Source of the DNA: Diaporthe sp. PMI_573
Lineage: Eukaryota; Ascomycota; Sordariomycetes; Diaporthales; Diaporthaceae
Direction: 5' to 3'
Length of the DNA stretch: 64,000 nt
Assembly (NCBI GenBank): GCA_021399435.1
Contig: JAJTUP010000113.1
Coordinates: forward strand, 62,001-126,000
Part shown: one piece after another, positions 42,749-54,485 of the stretch
Position numbering within the stretch: position 1 is the first letter of the stretch
Layout of the letters: each line of letters begins with the position of its first letter
Notes under the pieces: generated by a model
What the model was told of the DNA's origin: nothing
What the model saw: the letters and a program-made list of their open reading frames with translations, nothing else
Databases searched by the model: none
Program-made: the position numbers and the translations under genes

Positions 42749-44170
42749 TCAGTATTCGAGACGGCGGGCGAATTCGTCTTTTGCTTGACGGATCATGCCC
42801 TCCACATCGAGGTATACAAGCTGTTCTGATCGCCCAGCCGTGTCCTCTTGCATTTTGCTCCAAAATTTTCCAATCTCAGGAACCAACCACTTGACGAGCT
42901 CTCCCTGGCGGCGGCTGCTTCGGACAAGCCACTGTGCGCGCTCTCGATGAACCGAGTCATACGCTTCGAACGCAACGGTCAGAGCCTTTGCTTTGCTAAC
43001 ATTGCCGCCGCCTTTCTTCAAAGCCGCTGCAGCCTGGTCGACAACGGCTAATAGCACCGTTGCGTCCTCGATACCCATACCGGCGCCGTAGCCGAGATGA
43101 GGAGTCGACCCGTGGGCGGCATCGCCGGCGAGGGTAATGCATCCCTTGGAGAACGAAGAGAGTGGGTGGTCCAGCGTGTCAAACATGCCCCAGCGGTTGA
43201 GCTCTTCCGGGAGCAGCTTGACAAGGTCCCGCACATAAGGGCCGAACCCGGAGAACGAATCGAGTATCTCTTCTTTGCTTGCAGAAACTGTCTGTCTGTG
43301 CTCATCTGGCCAGTTGCCATTGTCTCGGACAAAGGCTGCCACGTTCAGGTACTTGTAGTCGGCGACGGGATAGGCCATGATGTGAGCGCCGTGGCCAGAG
43401 AAGAGTATCTGACGCTTAGAAAGCTCTCCTAGCACAGGGAAAGCGCTGTCCATGTCGACGAGGCAGCGGTATGCACTCTCGTGAGCGTAGTGAGGAATCG
43501 CGGCCGGGTTATCTTCACCAGCAACGACGTGGCGAACCCGTGATTTGATGCCATCACAACCAATAACTGATGAGCAAGAAGATAAGTTAGTCTCGTCCAT
43601 GCTAAAAGTACCTGTTCTCATCTGACAGGATTAGTGTACTGTATACGTACCAGCATCGGCTTCCACAGTGATGCCGTCGCTGAACCTGATAACCATCTTC
43701 TCGCCGTCGTCTCTTCGTGTAATTGTATCCACGCGCTTCCCCAGTTTGAGCTTATCAGACGGGACAAGTTTCACCATTTCGTTCAGCAGCTGCGCACGGT
43801 GACACATATAGTTCACAACGCCGGGCATTTCTACCACCATGTCGTACAGCTTGTCCGCTGGCCGCAGCCTGACGTCCTCTTGGGTGAAGCCATCAACGCA
43901 CCGGTAGCCCGCGGTGGACGGAGTCGCTACATTGTCGACAGCCTCGACCAGTCGAGGATCCAAAAAGTTCAGGCAGGTCTTTCCGGTGTTTGAAATTGCG
44001 AGGCCGGCGCCGATTTCTTTCAGCTCTAACGCCTGCTCATAAATCGTGACGGGAATGTTCCGATACATGAGGCCAAGGGCAATGGGAAGGCCGACTAGGC
44101 CCGCGCCAACGATTGCCACGTCAAAAGGCGCCGGCCCGTCACGGATGTTGTTTGTGTGGCTGTTTTCCAT
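42749..44170 (-). CDS. FAD-dependent monooxygenase (salicylate-hydroxylase-like, group A)
   Basis: Exons 44170-43651 and 43566-42749, with an 84-nt intron (GTACGT...CTCATCAG); 445 residues. All hallmark motifs are present: N-terminal FAD-binding DVAIVGAGLVGLPIALGL (GxGxxG), the DG motif VIGCDGIKSRVR spanning the splice junction, and the second FAD motif LAGDAAHGSTPHLGYGAGMG with GD. Group A flavin monooxygenases use NADPH and O2 to hydroxylate aromatic rings; salicylate, hydroxybenzoate or a polyketide-derived phenol are possible substrates, but none can be read from sequence. An in-frame extension to 44290 looks unlike the family, so 44170 is preferred. Divergent from the MFS gene 575 bases away. 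It appears intact. Confidence 0.88.
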
Positions 44171-44744
44171 AGTCGAAGTTGTTGGGCAGTGGCTGGGAAG
44201 GATAATCCTTTGAGGAATAGTGCTAGTGCTGCGGTATCGAGCTAAATGCTTCAGCAGGGTTGGACAGGTCGTGAGTGGCAATAAAAACAAATCAAATCTT
44301 GGTATGTTTTATTAATTGGCCTCGCTCTCAATCTATGCCGTAGATTGTCGTTTCTCGGCGCCTAAGGACCCCGACGTGCGAACCATCGGCATCTCATATC
44401 GTCCGAATGCCACATGAACCGGATGATAATAGGACCGAGGCGAACTGGTCACCACAAATTTCTACTAATAACTGAGGAACAGAGTTCGCGTCGCGCTCTA
44501 ACACCTCGAGTCCCGGCTACTGTCAGCGTCGGCGGTGCCTCACCCCGAGACCCCGACGCTCCACTCAAATTGCCCCATGAGACCCAAGACTTTAGGTAGC
44601 TGATTTTATACAATACGAGCGTTTTTTAAAGTCATTCGAAACAATTGTTGTCAACCCGCACGTGCCCATATTGGACAACGCAGGATTATCTGGCTGCTTA
44701 GAATTATCGACTTCAGATCTCCGGGAACTGGAGAGGGCCGACAA

Positions 44745-46585
44745 ATGGCAGACGAAGCCAGCAAAAAGCGAACAGGGGAGAGTTCAGAGCAAGCCAGCAC
44801 GATAATGAGAAAGAACGAGGACGATCCTGGGTCAGATCCTGAAGCTCAACGAGACGACGTTAGTTCCAATTTTGCGCCTAGATTCTTGGTTAACGTCTAA
44901 TACGCCTTAGGTACCAGAGAGCTCTTCAGCGGAAATCGGAGATGACCACGAACGTGACAAAAAAGCCGAGCTTTTGCCAGAGAAGCATCCGCTTAGTGAA
45001 TTGGAGAAAGGGCTCGTTGGGTGGGATAGCCACGATGATCCAAGCAACCCGAGGTAAGCTTCTCCTCATACCAAAGCATGCATGTGTTCTGCTGGCTCAA
45101 TCCAAACACAGAAATTTCACCGACACTCGGAAATGGTGCGCAATAGGCTTCATTGGCGGAATCACATTCCTGAGTAACCTCTCGTCCTCTGCGTTCGCGC
45201 CTGGAATCTCGTTTGTCAACAAAGACTTTAACAATTCTTCGCAAATTCTGGGCTCATTGTCCATCAGTATTTTTGTTCTCGGTTATTCTGTAATCTGATA
45301 TCCCCTCCCAATTCTTCTTAGATATCTATGCTAATCAGAAACCAGATCGGACCTCTCTTCCTCAGCCCATTGAGCGAGATCTACGGCCGCCGCATTGTTC
45401 TCAATCTCTCCAACATCGTCTTCTGCGCTTTCAACTTGGGCTGTGCACTTGCCCCTAATCTCGCCGGGCTAATCGTGATGCGTCTACTGGCTGGTGTGGG
45501 AGGATCTGCTTGCCTGACACTAGGCGCTGGAATCATTAGCGACTTATTCATGGCTCAGCAGCGCGGCAGAGCTATGTCCATGTACTCTCTTGGAGTAATG
45601 TTTGGTCCTGTTATTGGCCCTATCTGTGGTGGTTTCATTGCTCAGCGCGCAGGATGGAGATGGAATTTTTGGGTATTGCTTATCGCAGGATCCATCATGA
45701 CGGGCGGGATCATCATTTTCAACCGCGAGACGAACCCTGTCGTGCTTCTGGACTGGAAGACGAAACGCCTCAGAAAAGAGTTTGGCCGACCCGAGCTCCG
45801 GAACATTCTAACGTATGAGGCAGACGCGACGTCGCTCCGCCGGGGTAACGTCCTCAAACGCGGCATCGTCCGGCCGCTCAAGCTGCTCTTCACGTCACCT
45901 ATCGTCTTCCTCCTCTCGCTGTACATCAGCTTTGTGTTTGGTCTCCTTTTTCTACTCTTCACTACCATCACGCAGCTTTTCATCCAAGTCTATGGCTGGT
46001 CGCCCGAGATTTGCGGATTGGCCTACATTGGGCCGGGAATAGGGTTCTTCATCGGTATCAGCTTCGTGGCAAAAACATCTGATACCACCGTCGTCCGTCT
46101 CACGAAGAAGAACAAGGGTGTCTACGAGCCCGAGATGCGGTTACCAGCTTGTGCCTTTTTTGGTCTCCTGATACCGATCTCCCTATTCTGGTACGCTACC
46201 CGTCCCGCATTTAGCTGCACACGATCCCAGGCTAACAGTGGTCTCAAGGTACGGCTGGTCGTCCTACAAACACGCGCACTGGATTGTTCCCATTATCGGA
46301 CTTCTTCCCTTCGGAACGGGGATGATGGGTGTTTTTGCTCCCATTCAGATATACCTCGTTGACTCGTTCCCGCAATATGCAGCTTCGGCTCTCGCTGCAC
46401 TCACCTTTCTCCGTTGTCTTTTTGGAAGCATGCTTCCTCTTGCTGGTCCGAGCATGTATGCCAGCTTAGGGCTTGGATGGGGGAATTCATTGCTGGGGTT
46501 CGTGGCTGTCGCCATGATCCCTTTCCCGGCGCTTATTTACAAGTATGGGGGGTATATAAGGAAGAAATGGCCGGTGAACTTGTGA
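44745..46585 (+). CDS. MFS transporter (DHA1-type drug:H+ antiporter)
   Basis: Five exons 44745-44858, 44911-45053, 45112-45289, 45346-46190 and 46249-46585 give an uninterrupted 538-residue protein; each joins in phase with GT...AG introns of 52-58 nt. Order: an acidic cytoplasmic N-terminus (DEASKKRTGESSEQAS), then 12 predicted membrane segments. Hallmarks: motif-A-like GPLFLSPLSEIYGRRIV after TM2, LGVMFGPVIGPICGGF (motif C, typical of antiporters) and, in the last exon, WIVPIIGLLPFGTGMMGVF. It probably exports the cluster product or an aromatic substrate across the plasma membrane by proton exchange (inference from family). Next to the monooxygenase in a divergent layout. Confidence 0.9.
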
Positions 46586-47599
46586 GGGACGGTAGGCCCG
46601 ATACGGGAGCAGGTTGCAATACGCTCACGTGTCAGTATGTATATACAACTGGTGATCAGCGTTGTCTTTCAGTGTACCGCTACCGCATCTGATGATCATA
46701 TCGACAGAGCTTCTAGCATATGAATATAATCACTAGTCAACTACCTGCCTACTACTACTAACGGGTCTGTGGCTTTCTTGTCTGTTATCCTGTCTGAATT
46801 GGCCGTTCAACCACGCATAATGTACCTTTCTTCCCACTCATATCCGACATAGGTTGATCGGGTCCAGGAAGGAGCGTTTCAGATACGGGTGAGGTAGGCG
46901 TAGGACTAATTTTGTCAGCAACTTGGGTTGGGCGATTCTGTCACCCGGACTCAGCCCTACCCTATGTATGAACAATGTGAAACTATTAAACCAATGAAAT
47001 CTTTTCCAGTGTTTAATACAATCTTTTCTTCCAGTAACTTCAATAACGTTTTAGTAATATAGTACTATTGTCACATTTAGGCACTTAGAAGTACGTCTGA
47101 AAAGTACGGATGACCCAAGGAAGCACCTATAAATTAGGTGCCGAAGGCTTGCCGCCCACTGTGACAAACTTAGAACAATAACCTCTAGCAAAACGCTCGT
47201 ACCCTCTTGCTTATGACGATCCACGGTACTTCAAAACTATGTAGAGTCAACCCAACTTCAAGCCCGTTCTTGGCGGGTTTGTAACGTCTTGTAGTATACA
47301 CAGACTCCAGGATAGAGCAGGGGCCCATTACCAACAACTGAGAAGTCACGAAGTAACCTTCTTTCAGGGATAGCCTATACACACACACACAAATCGATAC
47401 ACTAGCTTGAGACTCATCATCTCATCCTGTATAGCGATTTCAACCAAGACCAAAATATATATTTCGAGTTTGATGGACGACTTAGCGGGATCTTAAAATG
47501 AGCACCCCCTTTCCCGGCAGCTACAGCACCCTTTCAGGCAGCTGAATCCCACCACGCTTGAACAGATCCGGTCTCCACACTCAATCGACATCCTTTTAA

Positions 47600-47637
<38 letters not shown>

Positions 47638-47991
47638 CCTTTATGAAAATTCTTGCCCTCAGCAAGTGGATCAAATGACGGGCAGGACAGACGGGCTTTC
47701 GCTCGCTCTTAAAGCCCGTTTTCCTGTCTTGTACAAATACGGAACCCCGAGCACTTCACGGATTCTCGGCATTGAAGATCATCGGCACTCCTCATGGCCG
47801 AGCACCGATTGTGAAGATGTTGCGTCGGCTTTTGTTTTTGCCCGCCGCGGCCGCACACTGGAATCGTTATTAAATGAACCTCACAGTTTGTCCGCAATAT
47901 ATGGTGCTGCACTCCCAAGCGCCATACTACTCAGCGTCGACGCAAAGATATCTGAACAGAGCATATACTGGTATTTAAATACGTCTACATC
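46586..47991. other. Intergenic with (TTCGTG)n microsatellite
   Basis: No gene recognised. A perfect hexanucleotide run (about six copies, 47601-47638) and an (AC)6-7 run near 47382. Overlapping open frames at 47666-48130 are shadows of the P450 first exon. Confidence 0.6.
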
Positions 47992-49267
47992 ATGCTGTCA
48001 TCCATGTTGCTGCTGGCTGCCACCGCAGTTGGCATCATTGCGTTTCGTGCTCTTATTCAAGCATACTCGTCGACGAAGCGGAACATTCCAGGCCCCTTGT
48101 TCGCCAAGTTCTCACGCTTGTGGTATTTGAATCAGATACGGAAAAGACACTTCCATTTGGAGACACTTAAACTCCACAAGAAATATGGTAAGTATGGCAG
48201 ACTTTAGCACCGCCATGCGGTGTGTACCTTTGCTCACAGTGTCTAGGCCCCCTGGTGCAGCTCGCACCAAACGAGTACAGTGTCAACGACCCCGAAGCTA
48301 TCAAAACAATCTACGGACACGGAACGCACTTTACCAAGGTACGTGTCTTCCGTCCGCTTGGAGCCTACCAACACGGTCGACTTACACCATTGCAGTCTTT
48401 ATGGTACTCTGCGTTCGGGGTGCCAGATCAGGCAAACCTTTTCGCGGACCACATTCCACAGAGACACGCACAGCACCGACGCAAACTTGCTTCTATGTAC
48501 TCTATGACTAATCTGATTCATTATGAGCCCGCCGCACTGGAGTGCGCAGCCCTACTCAAGGAGCGCTTCCATGAGATTGCAAAGCAGCGGACCGTAATAA
48601 ACCTTCATCATTGGGTTCAATGCTTTGCCTTTGACGTCATAACTTCCATCACTGTAAGTATGCGGCTCTTCTCCTGATCCAGCTTGACGTGGTTCCTGAT
48701 GTTGCTAGTGTGGTAAACGTATGGGCTTCTTAAACAACGGCGTCGACTCGCTTGGCGCCTTTAAAACTTTGGACGGCGCCCAGGCGTACAGCAGCCTGGT
48801 CGGGGTGTACCATGAGCTGCATCCTATTCTGTTTAGAATCCAGCAGTTCTTTTCGAAATTCGCGCTTAGGGGCAACGGCTTCCAGGCCATGATTGAATTT
48901 TCGGAAGAGCAGGTCAAGGAGCGGCAGGAGTCGTTGAAGCGTGTTGAGAAAAAGCCAGTCCCAAGTGATGATTTTCTCGCCAAGGTCCTAGCGAGGCATG
49001 AACAATCCCCGGAGTCTTTCACCATGGCGGACGTATTAGATGCCTGCGCCTTGAACATTATCGCTGGCAGTGACACCACTGCTATTAGCCTCACTGCCAT
49101 CGTGTGGTTCTTGATAAAGAACCCTCAGACATTGAACCGGGTATGAAGCCTGTTCAACTCGAAATTTTAGCACGAACTGACAGACAGTGTTGCAGCTGCG
49201 GGAAGAGGTGGATGCCAAGATCGCGGAAAGGGAAGGATCTGCACCCCTGTCGTTCAAAGTTAATTGA
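47992..49267 (+). pseudogene. Cytochrome P450, cut off before the heme-binding region
   Basis: Exons 47992-48187, 48248-48338, 48396-48653, 48709-49140 and 49196-49267, all in phase. Hydrophobic anchor (SSMLLLAATAVGIIAFRALI), Pro-rich hinge NIPGPLFAKFSRLWYL, C-helix (HRRKL), then the I-helix AGSDTTAISLTAIVWFLIKN with the oxygen-binding AGxDT. Exon 5 begins LREEVDAKIAERE and should lead to the K-helix ExxR, but after LSFK the sequence turns into repeat DNA and a TGA. ExxR and the heme Cys loop are absent. The break coincides with the outer end of the 49.26-kb inverted repeat, so a transposon insertion destroyed the gene. It looks like a pisatin-demethylase/benzoate-hydroxylase type CYP by N-terminal plan (weak). 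Confidence 0.85.
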
Positions 49268-49412
49268 AAATAAGTAATTAGGACCAGTTGGCACTAATTG
49301 GTGCCAAATTTAATCAATATTTCTGAGTGGGTGCTGGGGTTGTCTAAAGTTGGTGGTTTGTATAAAAATGGCTCGCTTGGTGTCATGCTCGCTGACTGTC
49401 TAACCACGTTAA
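49262..49412 (+). repeat. Left copy of a 150-bp inverted repeat (pogo-type end)
   Basis: Begins at the P450 break; contains the near-palindrome TTGGCACTAATTGGTGCC about 24 bases in, and ends GCTGACTGTCTAACCACGTT. Aligned base by base it matches the reverse complement of 54163-54312, with differences that are mostly C/T or G/A. Followed to 49839 by AT-rich non-coding DNA with no gene. Confidence 0.8.
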
Positions 49413-49839
49413 AAGTTTAATATAATTATTATAGTTAGGTAGTACTACATATAGCTAAAAGATATATAGGCTAGGCGACCTAGGTCGTGTATTATGGAGA
49501 CTGAGGGGGGCTATATTATTCTATTTTGCCGTTGGTATATCTGCCGCTAAACGGCGGAATCGCGATCTCGACCTCGGACTAGGTCTTGAAGTATCTAATC
49601 ACGTCCTCAGGTCACCTAATAATAGCCGCGACGGTGTGAGGGAGGCTTCCGCTATCTTCTAAGTTCCGTCCACCAATTCATGAGAAGTCGACAAAAGGAG
49701 AGCAAGTACTCGTACGCCATTAACACGTTAGACAAGACGTATTAGATCCCGATTGTCTGGCAGATATCCTACAAACCGATTCAAGGGTTATCCTAATTTC
49801 TTCCTATGGATAATACGAAAGAACTATGCTATGCGTCCT

Positions 49840-50971
49840 TTACTTGAGGTCCTTGAAAGCCTCGTTCTTCTTCAAGAAATCCACCCACGCGGTCGGTTCG
49901 TCCTCCAGCACCGCAAGGCACTCTTCCAAGGGCTCATGACCAAAGTATCCCCCTTCATCAACAAGGCGCATCATCTCCAAGATCGCTTCCGCTGCCCAGT
50001 CCGGCAACCCCATAGAATCTTGAACCACCTGTAGGAACATTTCATGCGGCATACTGAAGAAGGTAGCTGCCTTGCCAGCCTCTGGGAAGGCCTGCCTAAA
50101 CCCATCTACTACTTCCTGAGGAGTCGCATACTTCGTAGCGCCTAGTACACGCTTCCCCAGCAGCTGGTCTCGCTGTCGTACAATCGCCTTGGCCCAGATT
50201 CCAGTGTTACGAACGTCGAACAAGGGAATAGGTGCGGTTTCAGGCATCGGTAGGGCGAATACCCAGGCATTTCCGGGTGGATTCTGCCTGAAAGACTGGA
50301 CGAGAGAGTCCATATATATACCCGGTAGGAAGAAGGTGGCTGGAATGCCGATTTGTTTAGCGTATTCTTCAACCTCAGCCTTGCCGTCGAACTGATAGAC
50401 GTGACAAAGTTTTCCCTGCGTCACTAAAGGATCTCTCATATTAGCTAACTTTCCTGTAAGCCAAATAGTGACCGGCAAATCCTCACGCTTCTTGACATTG
50501 CGCAGTGAGCTCCAGATGAATTGAGAAACAGAAGATTCCTAGCAAGGAATTAGAGTATATTCCCTACAGGATAGCAGTAGTTGGGGGAAATAACTTTCGC
50601 AGCATCGACAAGGTTTTTACCCTGCTGGATTTCAGCATCAATGCTCAGGGTCTCCCAGTAGTTGGTAACGCCAAATACTGCAGTAGCTCCAGTAAAGGCC
50701 TTCACAAGCGAAGCTTTGTCGTTCAAGTCGGCCTTCCCAGTTGGTCAGTTGATGCGGAGATGTCCATATATCCGCCATTATGAACACTTACAGCAATCAC
50801 CTCCGCACCCTGTTCCTTGAGCTTCTTTGCCCTGTCTTTGGATGGATCTCGAGTCACTGCGCGAACCGTCCACTCATGGTTCAGGAGCGGGTCGTTGAGG
50901 AAGACATCAGCAACGGCACCTCCCTGAGCGCCAGTGGCTCCAATGATAGCGATGATTTTCTTGTCTGCCAT
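49840..50971 (-). CDS. NmrA-like NAD(P)-binding regulator
   Basis: Four exons: 50971-50792, 50732-50595, 50538-50487 and 50423-49840; introns of 59, 56 and 63 nt, the last (GTGAGG...CTTTAG, with GCTAAT) having no stop, so an ORF caller reads through it. Splicing it restores SSLRNVKKLTQGKLCHVYQF, as in NmrA relatives. The N-terminus is a Rossmann fold with IIAIIGATGAQGGAV; then FGVTNYWETLSIDAE and FDGKAEVEEYAKQIGIPATF. NmrA-like proteins sense NAD(P)/redox state and can bind GATA-type factors; some act as oxidoreductase-like enzymes. About 317 residues, intact. Divergent from the Zn2Cys6 gene, sharing a 590-bp promoter region. Confidence 0.88.
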
Positions 50972-51162
50972 TTTGAGAGTGGGGATGCAAGTTCGTGGTA
51001 ATAGTACGATCGAGGTAGTGATGAAAAAGTTATTCCGAAGCACTTGTCAAAAGACTTAGGTGTATCTATCAATACTGAAAGGTCTGTTATTTATATAACA
51101 GAATGCTGGCTTCGGAATCCTCCGTGTACCCTAGCCATAATCTAATTTACGAATCCAGCGGA

Positions 51163-51380
51163 CCACATCGACCGAGCACCGACCGTTGAGTTGAGCAAAC
51201 TCTGTAACTTCAGCCTAACTCCATCCAATATAGAGCTAGACCTCAATGCGGAAGGCCCACGGCCTGGGCACAAAACCCGGAAAGTATCGACCGACGGTCG
51301 TTCAGTCCGGCCATACCCGATGCACGAGCGCGTCTACGCAACCGTTCGGCCAGCGCTCGGTCGGTGCTCGGTCGATGTGG
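51163..51380. promoter_or_regulatory. Shared promoter with perfect 23-bp inverted repeat and CGACCG/CGGTCG words
   Basis: Bases 51163-51185 are the exact reverse complement of 51358-51380. Each arm contains two CGACCG (or CGGTCG) words 11 bases apart, and between the arms lies CGACCGACGGTCG (51288-51300), itself a perfect palindrome around one A. That makes six CGACCG/CGGTCG words in 218 bp. Zn2Cys6 factors bind CGG/CCG triplets in such pairs (established), so sites for the neighbouring activator are plausible; a small inverted-repeat transposon is the alternative. Confidence 0.6.
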
Positions 51381-51561
51381 GGCATCGGCATCGGCACTTG
51401 CAGGACTTCCCGCATGCAGATGCAGCACGCCGTGTTTCTCACCTTAGTGGGTCATCGGTTTATAATTTGAAAGCCTTCGCAGCATCCGCGCTCGGTGAAT
51501 CGAAACATGCCCGCTCCGTAAGCAGCCGTCTTATGATCCAAGACAAGACCGATAATCCTTC

Positions 51562-53904
51562 ATGGCGGGCAGCGAGGGTTCATTGCACATTTGGAACTGC
51601 CTGACCTGCAGGCGCCGGAAGGTCCGCTGCGATCGGCGCTCGCCCTGCTCCCAGTGTTCCAGAGCCGGGTTCGACTGCGCGTTCCCCACGTCCGGTCGGG
51701 CTCCAACGAGGCGAGACGAAGCACCTAGCAGCAGCTCGAGGGCCAGAAATCAGGATTTGCTTACTCGATTGAATCGCCTCGAGGGCATGCTGCAACACAT
51801 AGGTGTGCAGCCTGATCCCACCCGCTCCGCCGACGACTTCAATCGGCAAGCAACAGCAGGACAGCGGCGAAATGACGAGGACGCGTTGACGCAAAACATC
51901 GGCAGTATGTTCGTGTCTAAAGACGACACCATTTACATACCCAGCGGGTTCTGGCGGCACATTTCGGATGAAGTTAGTGATCAGTCGCGGGATGCCGTTC
52001 TCGCCGCGCCTTCAGGCACTAATCTACCGGTGCTCCTCCAGGTCACAAACCTCCGCCAGTCATTCGAGGCTGAGCGTCAGCAGTCTAGCATTTTCAGAGA
52101 TGAAGTCTCTGAACTGAGGAGCCTGCCATGGGCTCCCTTTCCAGCCTATCACTCTGTGCCATTTGACGTCAACGATTACCAGCCACTGCCATCTCAAATG
52201 GCGTTCATCTGGCAGACGTATTGCGAGAACGTCGACTGGAGCATCAAAATCCTCCATCGGAAGACCATAGATAAGGTCATTCGCGAGTCCAAGGGTAAGT
52301 TGGCCGCGGACTCCGTGCCGTGGCCCGCCGCCCCCGGATCTGTCATCTAACTTATTAGAACAGGGCGACTATCGTCACTGCCGGTGTCTTTGCAGGCACT
52401 CCTCTTCGCTGTATCCTTGGCAGCCATCTCCTCCATGAGTGAAGAGGACGTGTTAGAAAACTTCAACAATTCCCGCATATCCCTCGCTCACCGCCTCTCG
52501 ATGGGCGCCGAGGTTTCCCTCGCCAAGGCCGATGTCCTCAACACCACAGATACTCGAGTACTCCAGGCGCTAGTTATTTACGTCGAGGTCAAGAGTCACG
52601 AAGCAGGAACCCGCGCCTCATGGTGCCTCACGGGTCTCGTCGTCCGCGTCGCCCTACTTATGGGTCTACACCGCGACGGCTCTCATTTCAAGGACATATC
52701 GCCGTTCAACGCTGAAATGAGGCGGCGATTATGGTGGCATATCTGTTTCATCGACGCTCGCTCAGGGGAGTCACAAACAACCTGCACTCAATTATCTACA
52801 TTTGGCATCTTCCAGGATACAGAGCCGCCGACCAACGTCGACGACGAGGATCTCGATCCGCATGATACGAGTCCACCCACAACACGCGACGGCATCTCCG
52901 ACGCGTCACTAGCGATTATCCGCTACCATTTCTGGCAGCTCAGTAAGCGGGAGAAGCGCCCATGGTCCCCTATGGCTACCAAGACAGACGCTCAAGAAGC
53001 TGTCACCATCTCGCCCGAGGCGATCGAGGCCCTGGCAACGACTCGCCAGAAGATCGAAGACAACTTCCTCCGCCACGCCGAGCATGGTAATCCCGGCCAC
53101 CAATTTCTCTCCGATATAGTACGCCACGCCCTCGCGAGATCAGAGCTCGGTTTAAGCACGCAAGACGCACCACCGATAACATCATCCCTCAGCGCCTCTG
53201 TATATCCTGGCCTCAACCGCATCCTCATCCTTTGCTTTACCGTGCTGGAGCTGTCCAACAGGCTTGAATTGTCTCCCGCCACGAGCGGCTGGTACTGGGG
53301 CCTTCAGCCACCCGTTCCCTGGCGCTGTCTGAGCGTGCTCCTCGTGCAACTCCGGAAACGACCGTGGGGCCCCACGTGCGAACGGGCATGGACGTGTCTC
53401 AACACATACCTAACCTCATCCACCGCCTTCAGGGCCAACTGTAGGAAGGACATACTGTGGCTGCCGGTGAGAAAGCTCTTGGGAGATGTCACTGAACACC
53501 GAAAGCGAGAGAACGAGCGGATCCAGGGAGACAAAGGCATCGCTCGACAGCTACAATATCTGCAAAAGCCGGATTTTTTACGAGATCCGGACGCATTCTG
53601 TCCACGTGACTGGCAGAATGCGACGCTCGACATGGCCGAGGTGGAGAGGCAACTGGCTCTGGAGACACAAGTGTCCGAGGGAGGCGCCGATGTTACGTGG
53701 GTATCACGTGGTAGCGATGACGGCCTCGGGCTTCCAGTAAGGAACCCCGGCTCCCTTACGACTGACAACATGTCGAGCGGCGGGCTTAGCTCTGAAACCC
53801 CGGCGTTCGAGGCAGGCCTGGGCTGGGAGGAACTCGCCGTGGGTGGCACATTTCCGGACTCAGCTGAGGCATGGCAGGCCTGGAATCAGATGATGGCGAT
53901 GTAA
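51562..53904 (+). CDS. Zn2Cys6 transcription factor
   Basis: Exons 51562-52294 and 52364-53904, with a 69-nt intron (GTAAGT...AACAG) joining RESKG to RLSSLPVSLQALLFAVSL; 757 residues. The binuclear cluster is at residues 13-39: C-x2-C-x6-C-x5-C-x2-C-x6-C (CLTCRRRKVRC, then SPCSQC and FDC). Residues about 60-80 form a short coiled coil (LLTRLNRLEGMLQHI). The middle holds the fungal-specific transcription factor domain, including GLVVRVALLMGLHRDGSHF and MRRRLWWHICFIDARSGE. It probably activates the neighbouring cluster genes. Intact, with a shared promoter on its left. Confidence 0.92.
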
Positions 53905-54162
53905 CTCAGGCCCGAGAGCCAACAGAACGAGACGATGTTGCTGGCAATAGGCGGAGATCTGACGCGGGTACCATCATGAACGCCCCAAAACCCATCCATT
54001 TGGCCGACCTCCATTCGCAGTAATTAGTTAATAATAGTACTTTATTTATAAGCTCTATAAATACTTAGAGGTTTATCTATCCTCCTAAAGCTCTTCTTAA
54101 GAGTATTATAGTGTCTCGCTATAGCAAGAGATTTACGGGTAAAGATATATATATATATATAT

Positions 54163-54312
54163 ATAACGTGGTTGGACAGTCAGCCGCGCAGGACACATGC
54201 CCGCGCACTTTTGCTAACTCCGCCAACCTTAGCCAGCCCTGGCACCCACCAAGGGCAAAGGAATTAATGAAAGTTGGCACCAATTGGTGCCAACTGCTTT
54301 AAATTCCTTATT
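54163..54312 (-). repeat. Right copy of the 150-bp inverted repeat
   Basis: Reverse complement of the 49262-49412 repeat. Contains a perfect 24-bp palindrome centred at 54285/54286 (AGTTGGCACCAA and its complement), itself inside a longer imperfect inverted repeat with AAGGAATT arms. A (TA)n run of about 8 copies lies just inside it at 54147. Confidence 0.8.
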
Positions 54313-54485
54313 TCTAATCAATTTAGTCAATTTGGAGGCGTGGTGGGGTTGCAGTGCCAGTCTGAAAGCGTAAAGTTTTGGTGAGCGGGTTTGTTTTTGG
54401 TGCGGATCGCGTCCCCATTTTTTGCGTCAGTCTCGCATCACTCTACCTACTTAAATATTCAACACGCTAGAAATCAACATCCACA

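Noticed and set aside
47666..48130. 154-codon plus frame
   Set aside because: Runs out of phase through the P450 promoter and first exon; the membrane anchor and hinge are in the other frame.
50424..50486. An extra 21-residue loop in the NmrA-like protein
   Set aside because: The 63-nt stretch has a donor, GCTAAT branch point and acceptor, and removing it restores the family sequence NVKKLTQGKL; it is an intron without stops.
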